Below the pieces are notes generated by a model. The model ran no database searches and was not told the DNA's origin. It was given only the letters and a program-made list of their open reading frames with translations. Below are positions 26,067 to 36,070 of a stretch of DNA of 64,000 nucleotides, one piece after another; the first letter of the stretch is position 1; every line of letters starts with the position of its first letter. Made by a program: the position numbers and the translations under genes. Source of the DNA: Alteromonas sp. LOR (lineage in GTDB: Bacteria > Pseudomonadota > Gammaproteobacteria > Enterobacterales > Alteromonadaceae); the NCBI RefSeq assembly GCF_000753865.1, contig NZ_JQFW01000056.1, positions 124,001 through 188,000 on the forward strand. The letters run 5' to 3'.

Positions 26067-26502
26067 AATGGGAAATAAACTTGGCAACAGAACAATACTT
26101 TCCTTCGATTTTGGTACTAAAAGCATTGGCGTTGCCGTAGGCCAAGAAGTCACAGGTACCGCATCGCCCCTTCCCGCTTTGAAAGCCAGAGACGGCATTC
26201 CCGATTGGAACCTTATCGAAACCTTATATAAGGATTGGTTTCCTGATGTGGTCGTTGTTGGGCTACCGCTAAATATGGACGGTACTGAGCAGCAGATGAC
26301 CCAGCGGGCTCGTAAGTTTGCTAATCGCTTGCACAATCGCTTTAAGGTTAAAGTAGAGGTTTGCGACGAGCGGCTAACTACCACCGACGCTAAAGCCATG
26401 CTGTTCGAACTAGGTGGGTATAAAAAACTGACAAAAGAGAAAGTAGATAGTGTGTCGGCGTGCGTTATTTTTACTAGCTGGATAGAAAGCGCCTACGAGT
26501 AA
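26059..26502 (+). CDS. ruvX: Holliday junction resolvase-like / pre-16S rRNA nuclease YqgF
   Basis: RNase H-fold nuclease of 147 residues, known as RuvX or YqgF and needed for 16S rRNA 5' end maturation in E. coli. The motifs [16 protein letters not shown] (first acidic residue), [17 protein letters not shown] and [11 protein letters not shown] are present. Translationally coupled to yqgE by an 8-bp overlap. Confidence 0.96.
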   Translation: MPKMGNKLGNRTILSFDFGTKSIGVAVGQEVTGTASPLPALKARDGIPDWNLIETLYKDWFPDVVVVGLPLNMDGTEQQMTQRARKFANRLHNRFKVKVEVCDERLTTTDAKAMLFELGGYKKLTKEKVDSVSACVIFTSWIESAYE

Positions 26503-26576
26503 GGCTTCAGACCGATTTTAAGCGTCGGCGCCTGAAAATTTCTCCTCTACTACTGGCCCTGTAGATGCTCGTAGCC

Positions 26577-26906
26577 TTATAGATCATCGCCGCATTGCCA
26601 GCAAACCTCAAACGCACTGCCATTTTCTTCACCGCAACTGTTGCATACCCATTCGCGCCCTTCTTGGCCCTGGCCGCCTTGGCTAGATGCAAAATTGGCT
26701 TTAATGCCGTCCACTACCTTTGAAGCGCGATGAAACCACGTATCGTCAACCAACCACAGCTCTTGCTGTGCTTCTTGCCATGGCAGTTCCCCGAGTGCTC
26801 CACTAGCAAACTCATTTTTTACCATGTAGGGAATACTAAGCGCGTCAAGCTCGCTGCGCACTGCCTGAAGTTCAAACGCATGCTCAGAAGAAAACAGTTT
26901 TTTCAA
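26577..26906 (-). CDS. DUF2007-type protein with C-terminal zinc ribbon
   Basis: A protein of about 109 residues starting MKKLFSSEHAFELQAVRSEL has a DUF2007-like domain, a ferredoxin-like fold presumed to be signal-related. It ends in a RanBP2-type zinc ribbon with four Cys (VCNSCGEENGSAFEVCWQCG). The TTG at 26906 is preferred because GGGAG lies 7 nt upstream and the family starts at this point; another in-frame TTG is at 26930. It follows pilU by only 33 nt and is likely cotranscribed. Function unknown. Confidence 0.75.
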   Translation of the reverse strand: MKKLFSSEHAFELQAVRSELDALSIPYMVKNEFASGALGELPWQEAQQELWLVDDTWFHRASKVVDGIKANFASSQGGQGQEGREWVCNSCGEENGSAFEVCWQCGDDL

Positions 26907-26939
26907 GCAGTCACTCCCGCGGCGCTCCAACTCATGTTG

Positions 26940-28052
26940 CTATTCATCCATATCAAAAGACACATTCGATAGCGTTCCCAAACTTGAGTTATCACTGGCA
27001 TCTAGCTTAATCATAAGGCGAAGGTCGTTTGGTGAGTCAGCGTGATGCAGCGCTTGGTCCATTTCAATCCGTCCTTGCTTATACAGGTCGTATAGGGCCA
27101 TATCAAAGCTCTGCATACCCTGCTCTTTACCTTTTTTCATCGCTTCTTTAAGACTGCCAATCTCGTTGCGTTGAATAAGGTCGCTTACCAACGGCGTATT
27201 AAGTAGCACTTCTATTGCCGCGACTCGGCCTTTTCCGTCTGGCGTGGGCACCAATTGCTGCGCCACAATGGCGCGGATGTTTAGGCTTAAATCGAAACGC
27301 AGCTTGTCGTGCATATCTTTTGGCGCTAGGTGCATTATTCGCTCAATGGCTTGGTTGGCATTATTAGCGTGCAAAGTCGCTACACATAAATGCCCTGTAT
27401 CGGCAAACGACATGGCATACTCCATCGTCTCCATAGAGCGAATTTCACCAATAAGAATGACATCTGGCGCTTGGCGTAGAGAGCTTTTTAACGCATCATC
27501 AAAAGATTGCGTATCTATGCCTACTTCACGCTGGGTTATAACGCAGTTGTTGTGTTCGTGAACGAATTCAATTGGGTCTTCAATAGTAAGAATGTGACCG
27601 TGAGAGTTTTCATTTCTGTGGCCAATTAGCGCGGCTAAAGAGGTTGATTTACCGGTACCGGTTCCCCCGACAAATAGTACGAGCCCGCGTTTTGCCATAA
27701 TGATTTCTTTTAAGACTCTCGGTAGCCCTAAATCATCGGCCTTGGGGATTTGCGTAACGATCCGCCTTATAACCATTCCTGCTTGGTCGCGCTGCCAAAA
27801 AGCAGAGCAACGAAAACGCCCAATTCCTTCTCTAACGATAGCAAAGTTACACTCTTTTGATGTATGAAACTCGTGTTGCTGTTTTTCTGTCATCGCTTCA
27901 TGTACCAGAGACAACGCTAATTCTTCAGAGGTTACTGAATCAGAGATAGGCGTAAGCTTGCCGTTGATTTTTGCACTAATTGGAAAGTTTGCCGTGACGA
28001 ATAAATCTGAGGCATTACCGTCGATCATTTTTTGTAAAAGCGAATCTAGCAT
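26940..28052 (-). CDS. pilU: Type IV pilus retraction ATPase PilU
   Basis: Hexameric secretion-type ATPase that assists PilT in pilus retraction. The 370 residues hold Walker A GGTGTGKSTS (about 129-138), the Asp box, Walker B in APDVILIGEIRSMETMEYAM, and the His box ATLHANNANQAIERI. The longer, Ser-rich C-terminus and the lack of the PilT AIRNLIR motif separate it from PilT. It lies 61 nt downstream of pilT on the same strand. Confidence 0.95.
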   Translation of the reverse strand: MLDSLLQKMIDGNASDLFVTANFPISAKINGKLTPISDSVTSEELALSLVHEAMTEKQQHEFHTSKECNFAIVREGIGRFRCSAFWQRDQAGMVIRRIVTQIPKADDLGLPRVLKEIIMAKRGLVLFVGGTGTGKSTSLAALIGHRNENSHGHILTIEDPIEFVHEHNNCVITQREVGIDTQSFDDALKSSLRQAPDVILIGEIRSMETMEYAMSFADTGHLCVATLHANNANQAIERIMHLAPKDMHDKLRFDLSLNIRAIVAQQLVPTPDGKGRVAAIEVLLNTPLVSDLIQRNEIGSLKEAMKKGKEQGMQSFDMALYDLYKQGRIEMDQALHHADSPNDLRLMIKLDASDNSSLGTLSNVSFDMDE

Positions 28053-28113
28053 TATGGTTCCTGGGCTTTAAACCTGAAAAATTGGACCTAATTACGGGTG
28101 TCTAACAAACTGT

Positions 28114-29157
28114 CTAGAAGCTATTCATCGATTGTTTATCAACAGACTTAGCCGCAGCATCTTGCTTTGTAATCACGCCCATTGCCACCAAGCGCTGCAG
28201 ACACTGATCCATGGTTTGCATACCATGTGCCTGACCGGTCTGAATAACCGAGTACATCTGTGGCACTTTATCTTCGCGGATAAGGTTTCTAATGGCCGGG
28301 ATACCCACCATAATCTCATGGGCAGCTACTCGTCCGCCGCCTACTTTTTTCAATAGGGTTTGCGATATTACCGCTCGTAAAGATTCGGATAACATTGAAC
28401 GCACCATTGACTTTTCCTCTGCCGGAAACACGTCGATAATCCGGTCAATGGTTTTTGGCGCTGAGTTGGTATGCAAGGTACCAAATACCAAGTGACCAGT
28501 TTCCGCGGCGGAGATAGCAAGGCGTATAGTTTCTAAATCACGTAGCTCGCCCACAAGAATAACATCGGGATCTTCACGTAACGCCGAGCGCAGCGCATTG
28601 TTGAACGAGTGTGTGTCTCGATGCACTTCACGCTGGTTAATCAGGCTAAGTTTATTGTCGTGCACAAATTCAATGGGGTCTTCTATGGTAAGAATATGCT
28701 CTCGTTTGTGGGTATTAATGTGATCGACCATAGCCGCCAATGTGGTACTTTTACCCGAGCCGGTAGCACCTGTCACTAACACTATTCCAGTTGGCTGATT
28801 GATAATTTCTTTGAAAATATCTGGTGCACCTAAATCGTCTAAAGTAAGCACATCGCTAGGGATTGTACGAAGTACCGCTGCGGCGCCGCGATTTTGCACA
28901 AACGCGTTTACACGAAAGCGCGATAGTCCTTTTACTTCAAAAGAAAAATCGGTTTCTAAGTTTTCCTCGTATTCTTTGCGTTGCATGTCGTTCATGATTT
29001 CATAAACGAGGCCATGAACCTGCTTGTGATCAAGGGCTGGAACGTTGAGCTTACGCATTTCGCCATCAACGCGAATAAGCGGCGGGAGTCCGGCTGACAA
29101 ATGTAAATCTGAGGCGTTATTCTTAACACTAAACGCTAAAAGTTCGGTAATATCCAC
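28114..29157 (-). CDS. pilT: Type IV pilus twitching ATPase PilT
   Basis: Motor for pilus retraction. GTG at 29157 gives MDITELLAFSVKNNASDLHL, the canonical PilT start, and GGAG is 8 nt upstream; the longer ORF to 29190 adds 11 atypical residues. Walker A GATGSGKSTT, Walker B DPDVILVGELRDLETIRLA, the His box GTLHTNSAPKTIDRI and the diagnostic AIRNLIRE motif are present. 347 residues is the normal length. It is divergent from yggS with 27 bp between starts. Confidence 0.97.
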   Translation of the reverse strand: MDITELLAFSVKNNASDLHLSAGLPPLIRVDGEMRKLNVPALDHKQVHGLVYEIMNDMQRKEYEENLETDFSFEVKGLSRFRVNAFVQNRGAAAVLRTIPSDVLTLDDLGAPDIFKEIINQPTGIVLVTGATGSGKSTTLAAMVDHINTHKREHILTIEDPIEFVHDNKLSLINQREVHRDTHSFNNALRSALREDPDVILVGELRDLETIRLAISAAETGHLVFGTLHTNSAPKTIDRIIDVFPAEEKSMVRSMLSESLRAVISQTLLKKVGGGRVAAHEIMVGIPAIRNLIREDKVPQMYSVIQTGQAHGMQTMDQCLQRLVAMGVITKQDAAAKSVDKQSMNSF

Positions 29158-29184
29158 AACCACTTCTCCATAACAAGGTGAATA

Positions 29185-29871
29185 ATGCAAACAATAGCAG
29201 AAAGAATAAATTCCGCACTAGAGGGAATTACACAAGCCGCTACGTCAGTACATCGTCCACCAAATTCAGTCAAATTACTAGCGGTAAGCAAAACTAAACC
29301 CGTATCGGATATTATTGAAGCGTATGAAGCGGGACAACGATTGTTCGCAGAGAACTATGTTCAGGAAGGTGTTGAAAAAGTTCAGGAACTTGCTCACCTC
29401 ACTGATATAGAGTGGCACATGATTGGCCCCATTCAATCGAATAAAACCAAGGTCGTAGCCGAGCACTTTCACTGGGTACAGTCGGTTGATAGAGAAAAAG
29501 TGGCGCGAAGATTAAATGATCAACGCCCCGACAACTTATCTGCGCTAAATGTATGCGTTCAACTCAACATTGATGATGAAGACAGCAAATCTGGCGTTAA
29601 ACCTAGCGAACTTGACGGCTTAATTCAGTTTATCGAATCGCAGGAAAAATTATGTCTTCGCGGCATTATGGCCATTCCAAAAGCCAACCCAAGCGAGGAA
29701 GAACAAGCCCATACTCTCGGTAAACTGAAGGAATTATATGACCATTACCACAAATCGCTGGCCAATTTTGATACCCTATCGGTAGGAATGAGCAGCGATA
29801 TGAACGCTGCCATCAAAAATGGTTCTACAATGGTGCGTATAGGCACGGCTATTTTTGGTAAACGTGGTTGA
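29185..29871 (+). CDS. yggS: PLP homeostasis protein YggS
   Basis: Non-enzymatic pyridoxal-phosphate carrier with alanine-racemase-like TIM barrel (PLPBP family) that keeps PLP and amino-acid pools balanced. The PLP lysine lies in LLAVSKTKP (about 31-39), with FAENYVQEG, EWHMIGPIQSNK, LSVGMSSDMNAAI and VRIGTAIFG following. 228 residues is typical. It is at the head of yggS-proC-yggT, the usual cluster beside pilT. Confidence 0.97.
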   Translation: MQTIAERINSALEGITQAATSVHRPPNSVKLLAVSKTKPVSDIIEAYEAGQRLFAENYVQEGVEKVQELAHLTDIEWHMIGPIQSNKTKVVAEHFHWVQSVDREKVARRLNDQRPDNLSALNVCVQLNIDDEDSKSGVKPSELDGLIQFIESQEKLCLRGIMAIPKANPSEEEQAHTLGKLKELYDHYHKSLANFDTLSVGMSSDMNAAIKNGSTMVRIGTAIFGKRG

Positions 29872-29887
29872 GTCGTCTCCCCCAAGC

Positions 29888-29992
29888 GTGAGCGTTTTAA
29901 AGTAAGCCGCTAGCGTTTGAAAATGAGCCGCGAGCGTAAAAAGTGAAACGTTGGCGTTCAAAAAACGAGGCGACAACGTTAAAACCCACGAT
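29888..29992 (+). repeat. Degenerate 21-bp tandem array between yggS and proC, 5 units
   Basis: Five units of 21 bp share a core GAGCGTTTNAAA and an end of the type GAGCC, with constant spacing. It begins 17 nt after the yggS stop. Units 1 to 3 are most alike, and later units have decayed. Confidence 0.75.
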
Positions 29993-30087
29993 TTAACTAC
30001 TTATTCAGCAATACGCGATTGCAACGTTACTTTTGTGCAATTATGCGTGTTGAATTAAGCATTACATAGACAACAAATAGGATTTAC

Positions 30088-30909
30088 ATGCAACAGAAAA
30101 AACTGGCATTTATTGGCGCAGGCAACATGAGCCGCAGCATCATTAGTGGATTAATTCAGTCTGGCTATGCAAAAGAAAATATACTTGCAGCTAACCCGTC
30201 TACACCGAAATTAGACAAGCTGAAAGAAGAGTTCGGCATACAAACTACCCAATCGAACGATGAAGCCTGCCAGTTTGCCGATGCCATTGTGCTTGCAGTA
30301 AAACCACAGATTATGGGCGACATGTGCGCCGATTTACAGAAAAACAATGACCTCGCGGGTAAGCTCTTTTTGAGTATTGCAGCAGGCCTTCCGGTGTCTC
30401 GCCTGCAAGAGATGTTAGGTGGTGACTACCCAGTTGTTCGTATTATGCCGAATACGCCCAGTTTATTAGGTAAAGGCATGTCGGGTATGTATGCCGATGA
30501 CACAGTGACGCAAGAAGACAGAACCTATGTAGACGATGTAATGAACAGCGTAGGTGAAACCGTTTGGGTTAATGAAGAAGATGGTATCAACGGTGTCATT
30601 GCCGCTGCCGGTAGTAGTCCTGCGTACTTCTTCTTATTCCTACAGAACATGCAAGAAGAAGCCATGAATATGGGGTTTGATAAAGACCAGTCTCGTCTTA
30701 TGGTACAGCAAGCTATGCTAGGTGCAGCTGAAATGGTGTGCAATAACCCAGACCTTGAATTAAGTGAGCTTCGTGCCCAAGTTACCTCTAAAGGCGGCAC
30801 TACTGCACAAGCGGTAAATACGTTCATTGACGAAGGCTTAAAAGATATTGTCAGCAAGTCTATGCGCGCTGCCGTCGCTCGAGCCGAAGAAATGGCAAAA
30901 CAGCTTTAA
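30088..30909 (+). CDS. proC: Pyrroline-5-carboxylate reductase
   Basis: Last step of proline synthesis, NAD(P)H-dependent. The Rossmann start KLAFIGAGNMSRSIISGLI is at about 5-23, and VKPQ, VRIMPNTPSLLGKGM (about 113-127) and the C-terminal signature TSKGGTTAQAVNTF (about 232-245) follow. 273 residues is typical. It is followed closely by yggT (21 bp gap), suggesting one transcript. Confidence 0.98.
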   Translation: MQQKKLAFIGAGNMSRSIISGLIQSGYAKENILAANPSTPKLDKLKEEFGIQTTQSNDEACQFADAIVLAVKPQIMGDMCADLQKNNDLAGKLFLSIAAGLPVSRLQEMLGGDYPVVRIMPNTPSLLGKGMSGMYADDTVTQEDRTYVDDVMNSVGETVWVNEEDGINGVIAAAGSSPAYFFLFLQNMQEEAMNMGFDKDQSRLMVQQAMLGAAEMVCNNPDLELSELRAQVTSKGGTTAQAVNTFIDEGLKDIVSKSMRAAVARAEEMAKQL

Positions 30910-30930
30910 CGTTTTTAGGAAAAACAGTAG

Positions 30931-31470
30931 ATGAACGCAACGGTATTTTTAGTCGATACATTATTTAACCTTTACCTGATGATTGTCATCTTGAGGTTGT
31001 GGCTGCAGATGGTACAAGCAGACTTTTACAACCCCATGAGCCAATTTATCGTGAAGGCCACACATCCGATTGTAGGACCGTTGCGACGCATTATCCCGTC
31101 CATAGGTCGATTTGATACGGCCACCTTTGTGTTAGCGATTGCTGTTTGTGCGCTTAAAATCATTACCTTAATACTGATATCTGGCGGCAATCTAAACCCT
31201 ATCGGGATTGCCATTATGTCAGTCATGGGTGTGATAAAAGAAACCTTGTCGCTTATGTTCTGGGTGCTATTATTGCGGGCAATTTTAAGCTGGGTCTCAC
31301 AGGGTCAGTCTCCTATAGACTATGTGCTTCATCAGCTTACCGAGCCTTTCTTAGCGCCTATTCGCAAAATTATCCCTCCCTTAGGCGGCCTTGATTTGTC
31401 GGTGCTTATCGCAATTATTGGATTACAGTTTTTACAGCTGCTGATCCAAGACGCGCTCAGAGTGCTATGA
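30931..31470 (+). CDS. yggT: YggT family membrane protein
   Basis: Integral membrane protein of 179 residues built of two related halves. Each half has two helices and the signature PLRRIIP (about 51-57) or PIRKIIPPLGGLDLS (about 150-164). In E. coli YggT is linked to ion homeostasis and osmotic stress. It is 21 bp downstream of proC. Confidence 0.95.
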   Translation: MNATVFLVDTLFNLYLMIVILRLWLQMVQADFYNPMSQFIVKATHPIVGPLRRIIPSIGRFDTATFVLAIAVCALKIITLILISGGNLNPIGIAIMSVMGVIKETLSLMFWVLLLRAILSWVSQGQSPIDYVLHQLTEPFLAPIRKIIPPLGGLDLSVLIAIIGLQFLQLLIQDALRVL

Positions 31471-31599
31471 GTCTATAAGTGATGAATGGGCAATCCTCTC
31501 TCTTTGTAGGTGAAGATTTACGTAGGAGAGGATTAATGCTAACGCCGTTCACCAAATCGAAAGAAAACGGTGCGAACAATGTTAATGCGAGGAACAGCG

Positions 31600-32037
31600 G
31601 TGAATATAGTTAAAAAAGTGTCATCAGTGTTTATAGGTGCACTACTCATGTGCCTAAGCGTACAGGCTCATGCGGAGCAAAAAGAAACTCTCGGTGAGTG
31701 GGATGTGCACTACATGGTAGTGAATACGCCGTTTTTAACACCTGAGGTGGCAGCTAACTACGGTATCGTTCGCAGTAAATACAATGCGCTAGTGAATATT
31801 TCAGTGTTAAATAAGGATTCTGGCGAAGCTCAGCGAGTATCAGTGACTGGCAACGCAACGAATTTGCTTGGTAGTAAAAAGCAGCTGACGTTTAAGAAGG
31901 TGGAAGACGGTGATGCTATTTATTATTTGGCAGTATTGCCGTTCCGCGACCAAGAGACTTATCGCTTTGAAGTCACCGCTCAAAGAGCCGCTGAAAAGCA
32001 AACCCTTAAGTTTAAACAAAAAATGTTCGTGGACTAA
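31600..32037 (+). CDS. DUF4426 periplasmic protein
   Basis: About 145 residues with a signal peptide (VSSVFIGALLMCLSVQAHA) and a beta-rich mature domain starting EQKETLGEWDVHYMVVNT, as in the DUF4426 family found after yggT in many gammaproteobacteria. The in-frame GTG near 31600 is preferred as it has GAGG 7-8 nt upstream and starts the signal peptide; earlier in-frame starts reach back to 31570. Function unknown. Confidence 0.85.
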   Translation: MNIVKKVSSVFIGALLMCLSVQAHAEQKETLGEWDVHYMVVNTPFLTPEVAANYGIVRSKYNALVNISVLNKDSGEAQRVSVTGNATNLLGSKKQLTFKKVEDGDAIYYLAVLPFRDQETYRFEVTAQRAAEKQTLKFKQKMFVD

Positions 32038-32065
32038 GGCGAGCTGCCCTTGTTGACTACTTTTT

Positions 32066-32095
32066 AAAAACGAGGTCTTTGACCTCGTTTTTTTT
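32066..32095 (+). terminator. Terminator after the DUF4426 gene
   Basis: AAAAACGAGGTC pairs perfectly with GACCTCGTTTTT around TTT, followed by more Ts. It is 28 nt after the stop and closes the yggS-proC-yggT-DUF4426 block. Confidence 0.92.
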
Positions 32096-32111
32096 ATGTC
32101 CGCTATATTTT

Positions 32112-32376
32112 ATACCAGTCCGCATAGATAATTGCTCACTCAGAAGGCGCTGGCAAGTTTCCTAGCGAAGCGTGGGAATGCAGGAATGGCTGTTCCCTTT
32201 CAAATTCCCAGAATGAAGCTAGGGAACTTGCCAGACCTTCCCAAAGGGCGAGTTTAAAATGTCCGTACTCTTTGTTGTGTCACCTTGATGTAGAACCACT
32301 GCACCTGCGGTAACACGCCGCGATTACGAACATTTTAAGTCTCGCTGAGTGGGTAACTATCTATGCGGACTGGTAT
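32112..32376. mobile_element. MITE-like element, 265 bp, with 32-bp terminal inverted repeats
   Basis: Left end 32112-32143 and right end 32345-32376 are inverted copies, 28 or 29 of 32 bases alike, with the outer 19 bases (ATACCAGTCCGCATAGATA) identical. Nested inside is a second inverted pair with one mismatch (CTGGCAAGTTTCCTAGC at 32150-32166 and its partner at 32218-32234) and weaker inner stems. It has no ORF of note. Size, ends and lack of coding capacity fit a miniature inverted-repeat transposable element. No clear target duplication is seen. Confidence 0.75.
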
Positions 32377-32474
32377 TAATAAACTCTCTTTACGATACGC
32401 TGTTCCTAGTAAATAATCAGAACAGCGTTATTTTATGTATTCACATATTATTATGTTGTATTAGGCATAAGAGA

Positions 32475-32530
32475 GGCTTGTTAGGTGCGGCTTGTTAGGT
32501 GCGGCTTGTAAACTGCGACTTATAGGCTGG
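32475..32530 (+). repeat. 14-bp tandem array upstream of fadH, 4 units
   Basis: Two identical units GGCTTGTTAGGTGC are followed by two diverged ones in the same 14-bp phase. The array is in the spacer between the MITE-like element and fadH and is not joined to a stop codon. Confidence 0.8.
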
Positions 32531-32607
32531 AACGCTTGCTTTGCGACCCGTGCAGTTTAGATTATCTACCTCAACACGTTTTGCTTTAAATAAAGCGCTT
32601 TATATAA

Positions 32608-34683
<2,076 letters not shown>

Positions 34684-34723
34684 GCGTTATTTGGCTGTAT
34701 AAGTAATAAGGTTACTTTGCTAA

Positions 34724-35935
34724 TCAATCGGTAAATTTATGAACACGCTGCAGGGCATCAAGCTTTGCAGCGTATAACCCTCTTTCCTTTTCACCAAAGG
34801 CGAGTTCCTTTGCTTTTTTAAGCTTAGACTCTGCACGTTCTATATCGCCGAGTAAAAAGTATGCTTTTGCTAACCCCATATAGCCTTCACTCAGGTACGG
34901 CCCGGTTTTTATGGACTTGTTGAAAAGGGCAACCGCCCTTCTTGTTTCGCCTTGATTTAAATATTTAACGCCTTGGTCATACCATTGATACGGATTGTTC
35001 TCTTCAACGTCTAATATCTTACTTTCTATTTTCGCTAATGTTGCAGTATCCCCTACCTCGGATAACAGCACGGCATAGTTCGATAAGGTGTGTATAGATT
35101 CAATGTTATTCTCAATCGCAAATTCATATATGTCTCGCGCTTTTTTATGTAGCATGTTCTGACGATAAAACACCGCCAAAGCGTTAAGGGTTTCTGAATT
35201 AAGTGGTGTTTGGCGCATTGCGGCTGAGAGTAAACTGTAGACTAGCGAAGAGTTATTGACTGCCATCGCCTTTGCCGCTTTGTTTTGATAATACATAGAA
35301 ATAAAATCGTTAAAGGCAACGTACTCCCCTGTGTCGTTAAGCGATGAGGGGAAATAATCTATAACGGTTCTGCTGCGAAAAAATACAACGCCAAGCTTTT
35401 TCTCTTCCGCCTCAGGGCCAAGCACAATGGTTTTAACATGGGCAGAGGTGGTCAAAACATGATTGTGGCGCCGGTAAATAGGCGGCGTGAACACCTTCTT
35501 ATAATACACATCTAACCCAACAACGTTAGCGAGTGCAGTGGTTAGTATTGCCAGGGTCAGGCAATTGCCCGACCTTTTTTCAAAGGCTTCTGTTGCAGTA
35601 AATGTGTCTCCTGCGTAGCTAAAATCCGTAGCCCATTTCTCTAAAAAGTTGGATATACGAAAATTGGGGGACACATCTTGCTGTTCGTCGCTATTGAAAA
35701 AGGATAAAAATTCCGCTTTTTGGTTGGGTGTGAGTGCTAATATCTCATGGGGCGTAATAACGTTGGTGTGGCTAAATTTGTCGCTTTGCCAGTTAAGTGA
35801 AGAAGACAGATTGCTGGAAACATCATCACTACTACTTACTTGCTGTGAGGTGCTTTGGCAGCCAGAAAGACTTAACGCTACACAGGCAAAGCCAATAGCG
35901 GCTAAAGACGCGAAAAGTCCATTATTTTGCTTCAT
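34724..35935 (-). CDS. Lipoprotein with transglutaminase-like and TPR domains
   Basis: 403 residues with lipobox LSGC (about 23-26). The region 100-230 has a transglutaminase/cysteine-protease-like fold with candidate Cys in KRSGNCLTLAILTTALANVV (about 123-142) and His in RRHNHVLTT. Residues 230-395 are tetratricopeptide-like repeats (such as NPYQWYDQGVKYLNQGETRR). The order Cys then His fits a transglutaminase-type active site, but activity is not shown. Convergent with fadH, 40 bp apart. Confidence 0.7.
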   Translation of the reverse strand: MKQNNGLFASLAAIGFACVALSLSGCQSTSQQVSSSDDVSSNLSSSLNWQSDKFSHTNVITPHEILALTPNQKAEFLSFFNSDEQQDVSPNFRISNFLEKWATDFSYAGDTFTATEAFEKRSGNCLTLAILTTALANVVGLDVYYKKVFTPPIYRRHNHVLTTSAHVKTIVLGPEAEEKKLGVVFFRSRTVIDYFPSSLNDTGEYVAFNDFISMYYQNKAAKAMAVNNSSLVYSLLSAAMRQTPLNSETLNALAVFYRQNMLHKKARDIYEFAIENNIESIHTLSNYAVLLSEVGDTATLAKIESKILDVEENNPYQWYDQGVKYLNQGETRRAVALFNKSIKTGPYLSEGYMGLAKAYFLLGDIERAESKLKKAKELAFGEKERGLYAAKLDALQRVHKFTD

Positions 35936-36000
35936 TGCGTTCCCCTTACTCCACTTTCTAGTCCCGACGGGCTGAATTTTAGAATAGAGGAACTGTGATC

Positions 36001-36037
36001 AAAAAACCAGCTTTCGCTTGATAGCAAAAGCTGGCTT
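36001..36037 (-). terminator. Terminator of the DUF885 gene
   Basis: On the minus strand AGCCAGCTTTTGC pairs with GCGAAAGCTGGT (one mismatch) around a 6-nt loop, followed by six Ts. It lies 35 nt after the stop at 36071. Near the stop codon two similar 13-mers also suggest a small tandem duplication. Confidence 0.85.
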
Positions 36038-36070
36038 TGTGCGTACTTTTTTAAGAAGCTAACTTTTTGG

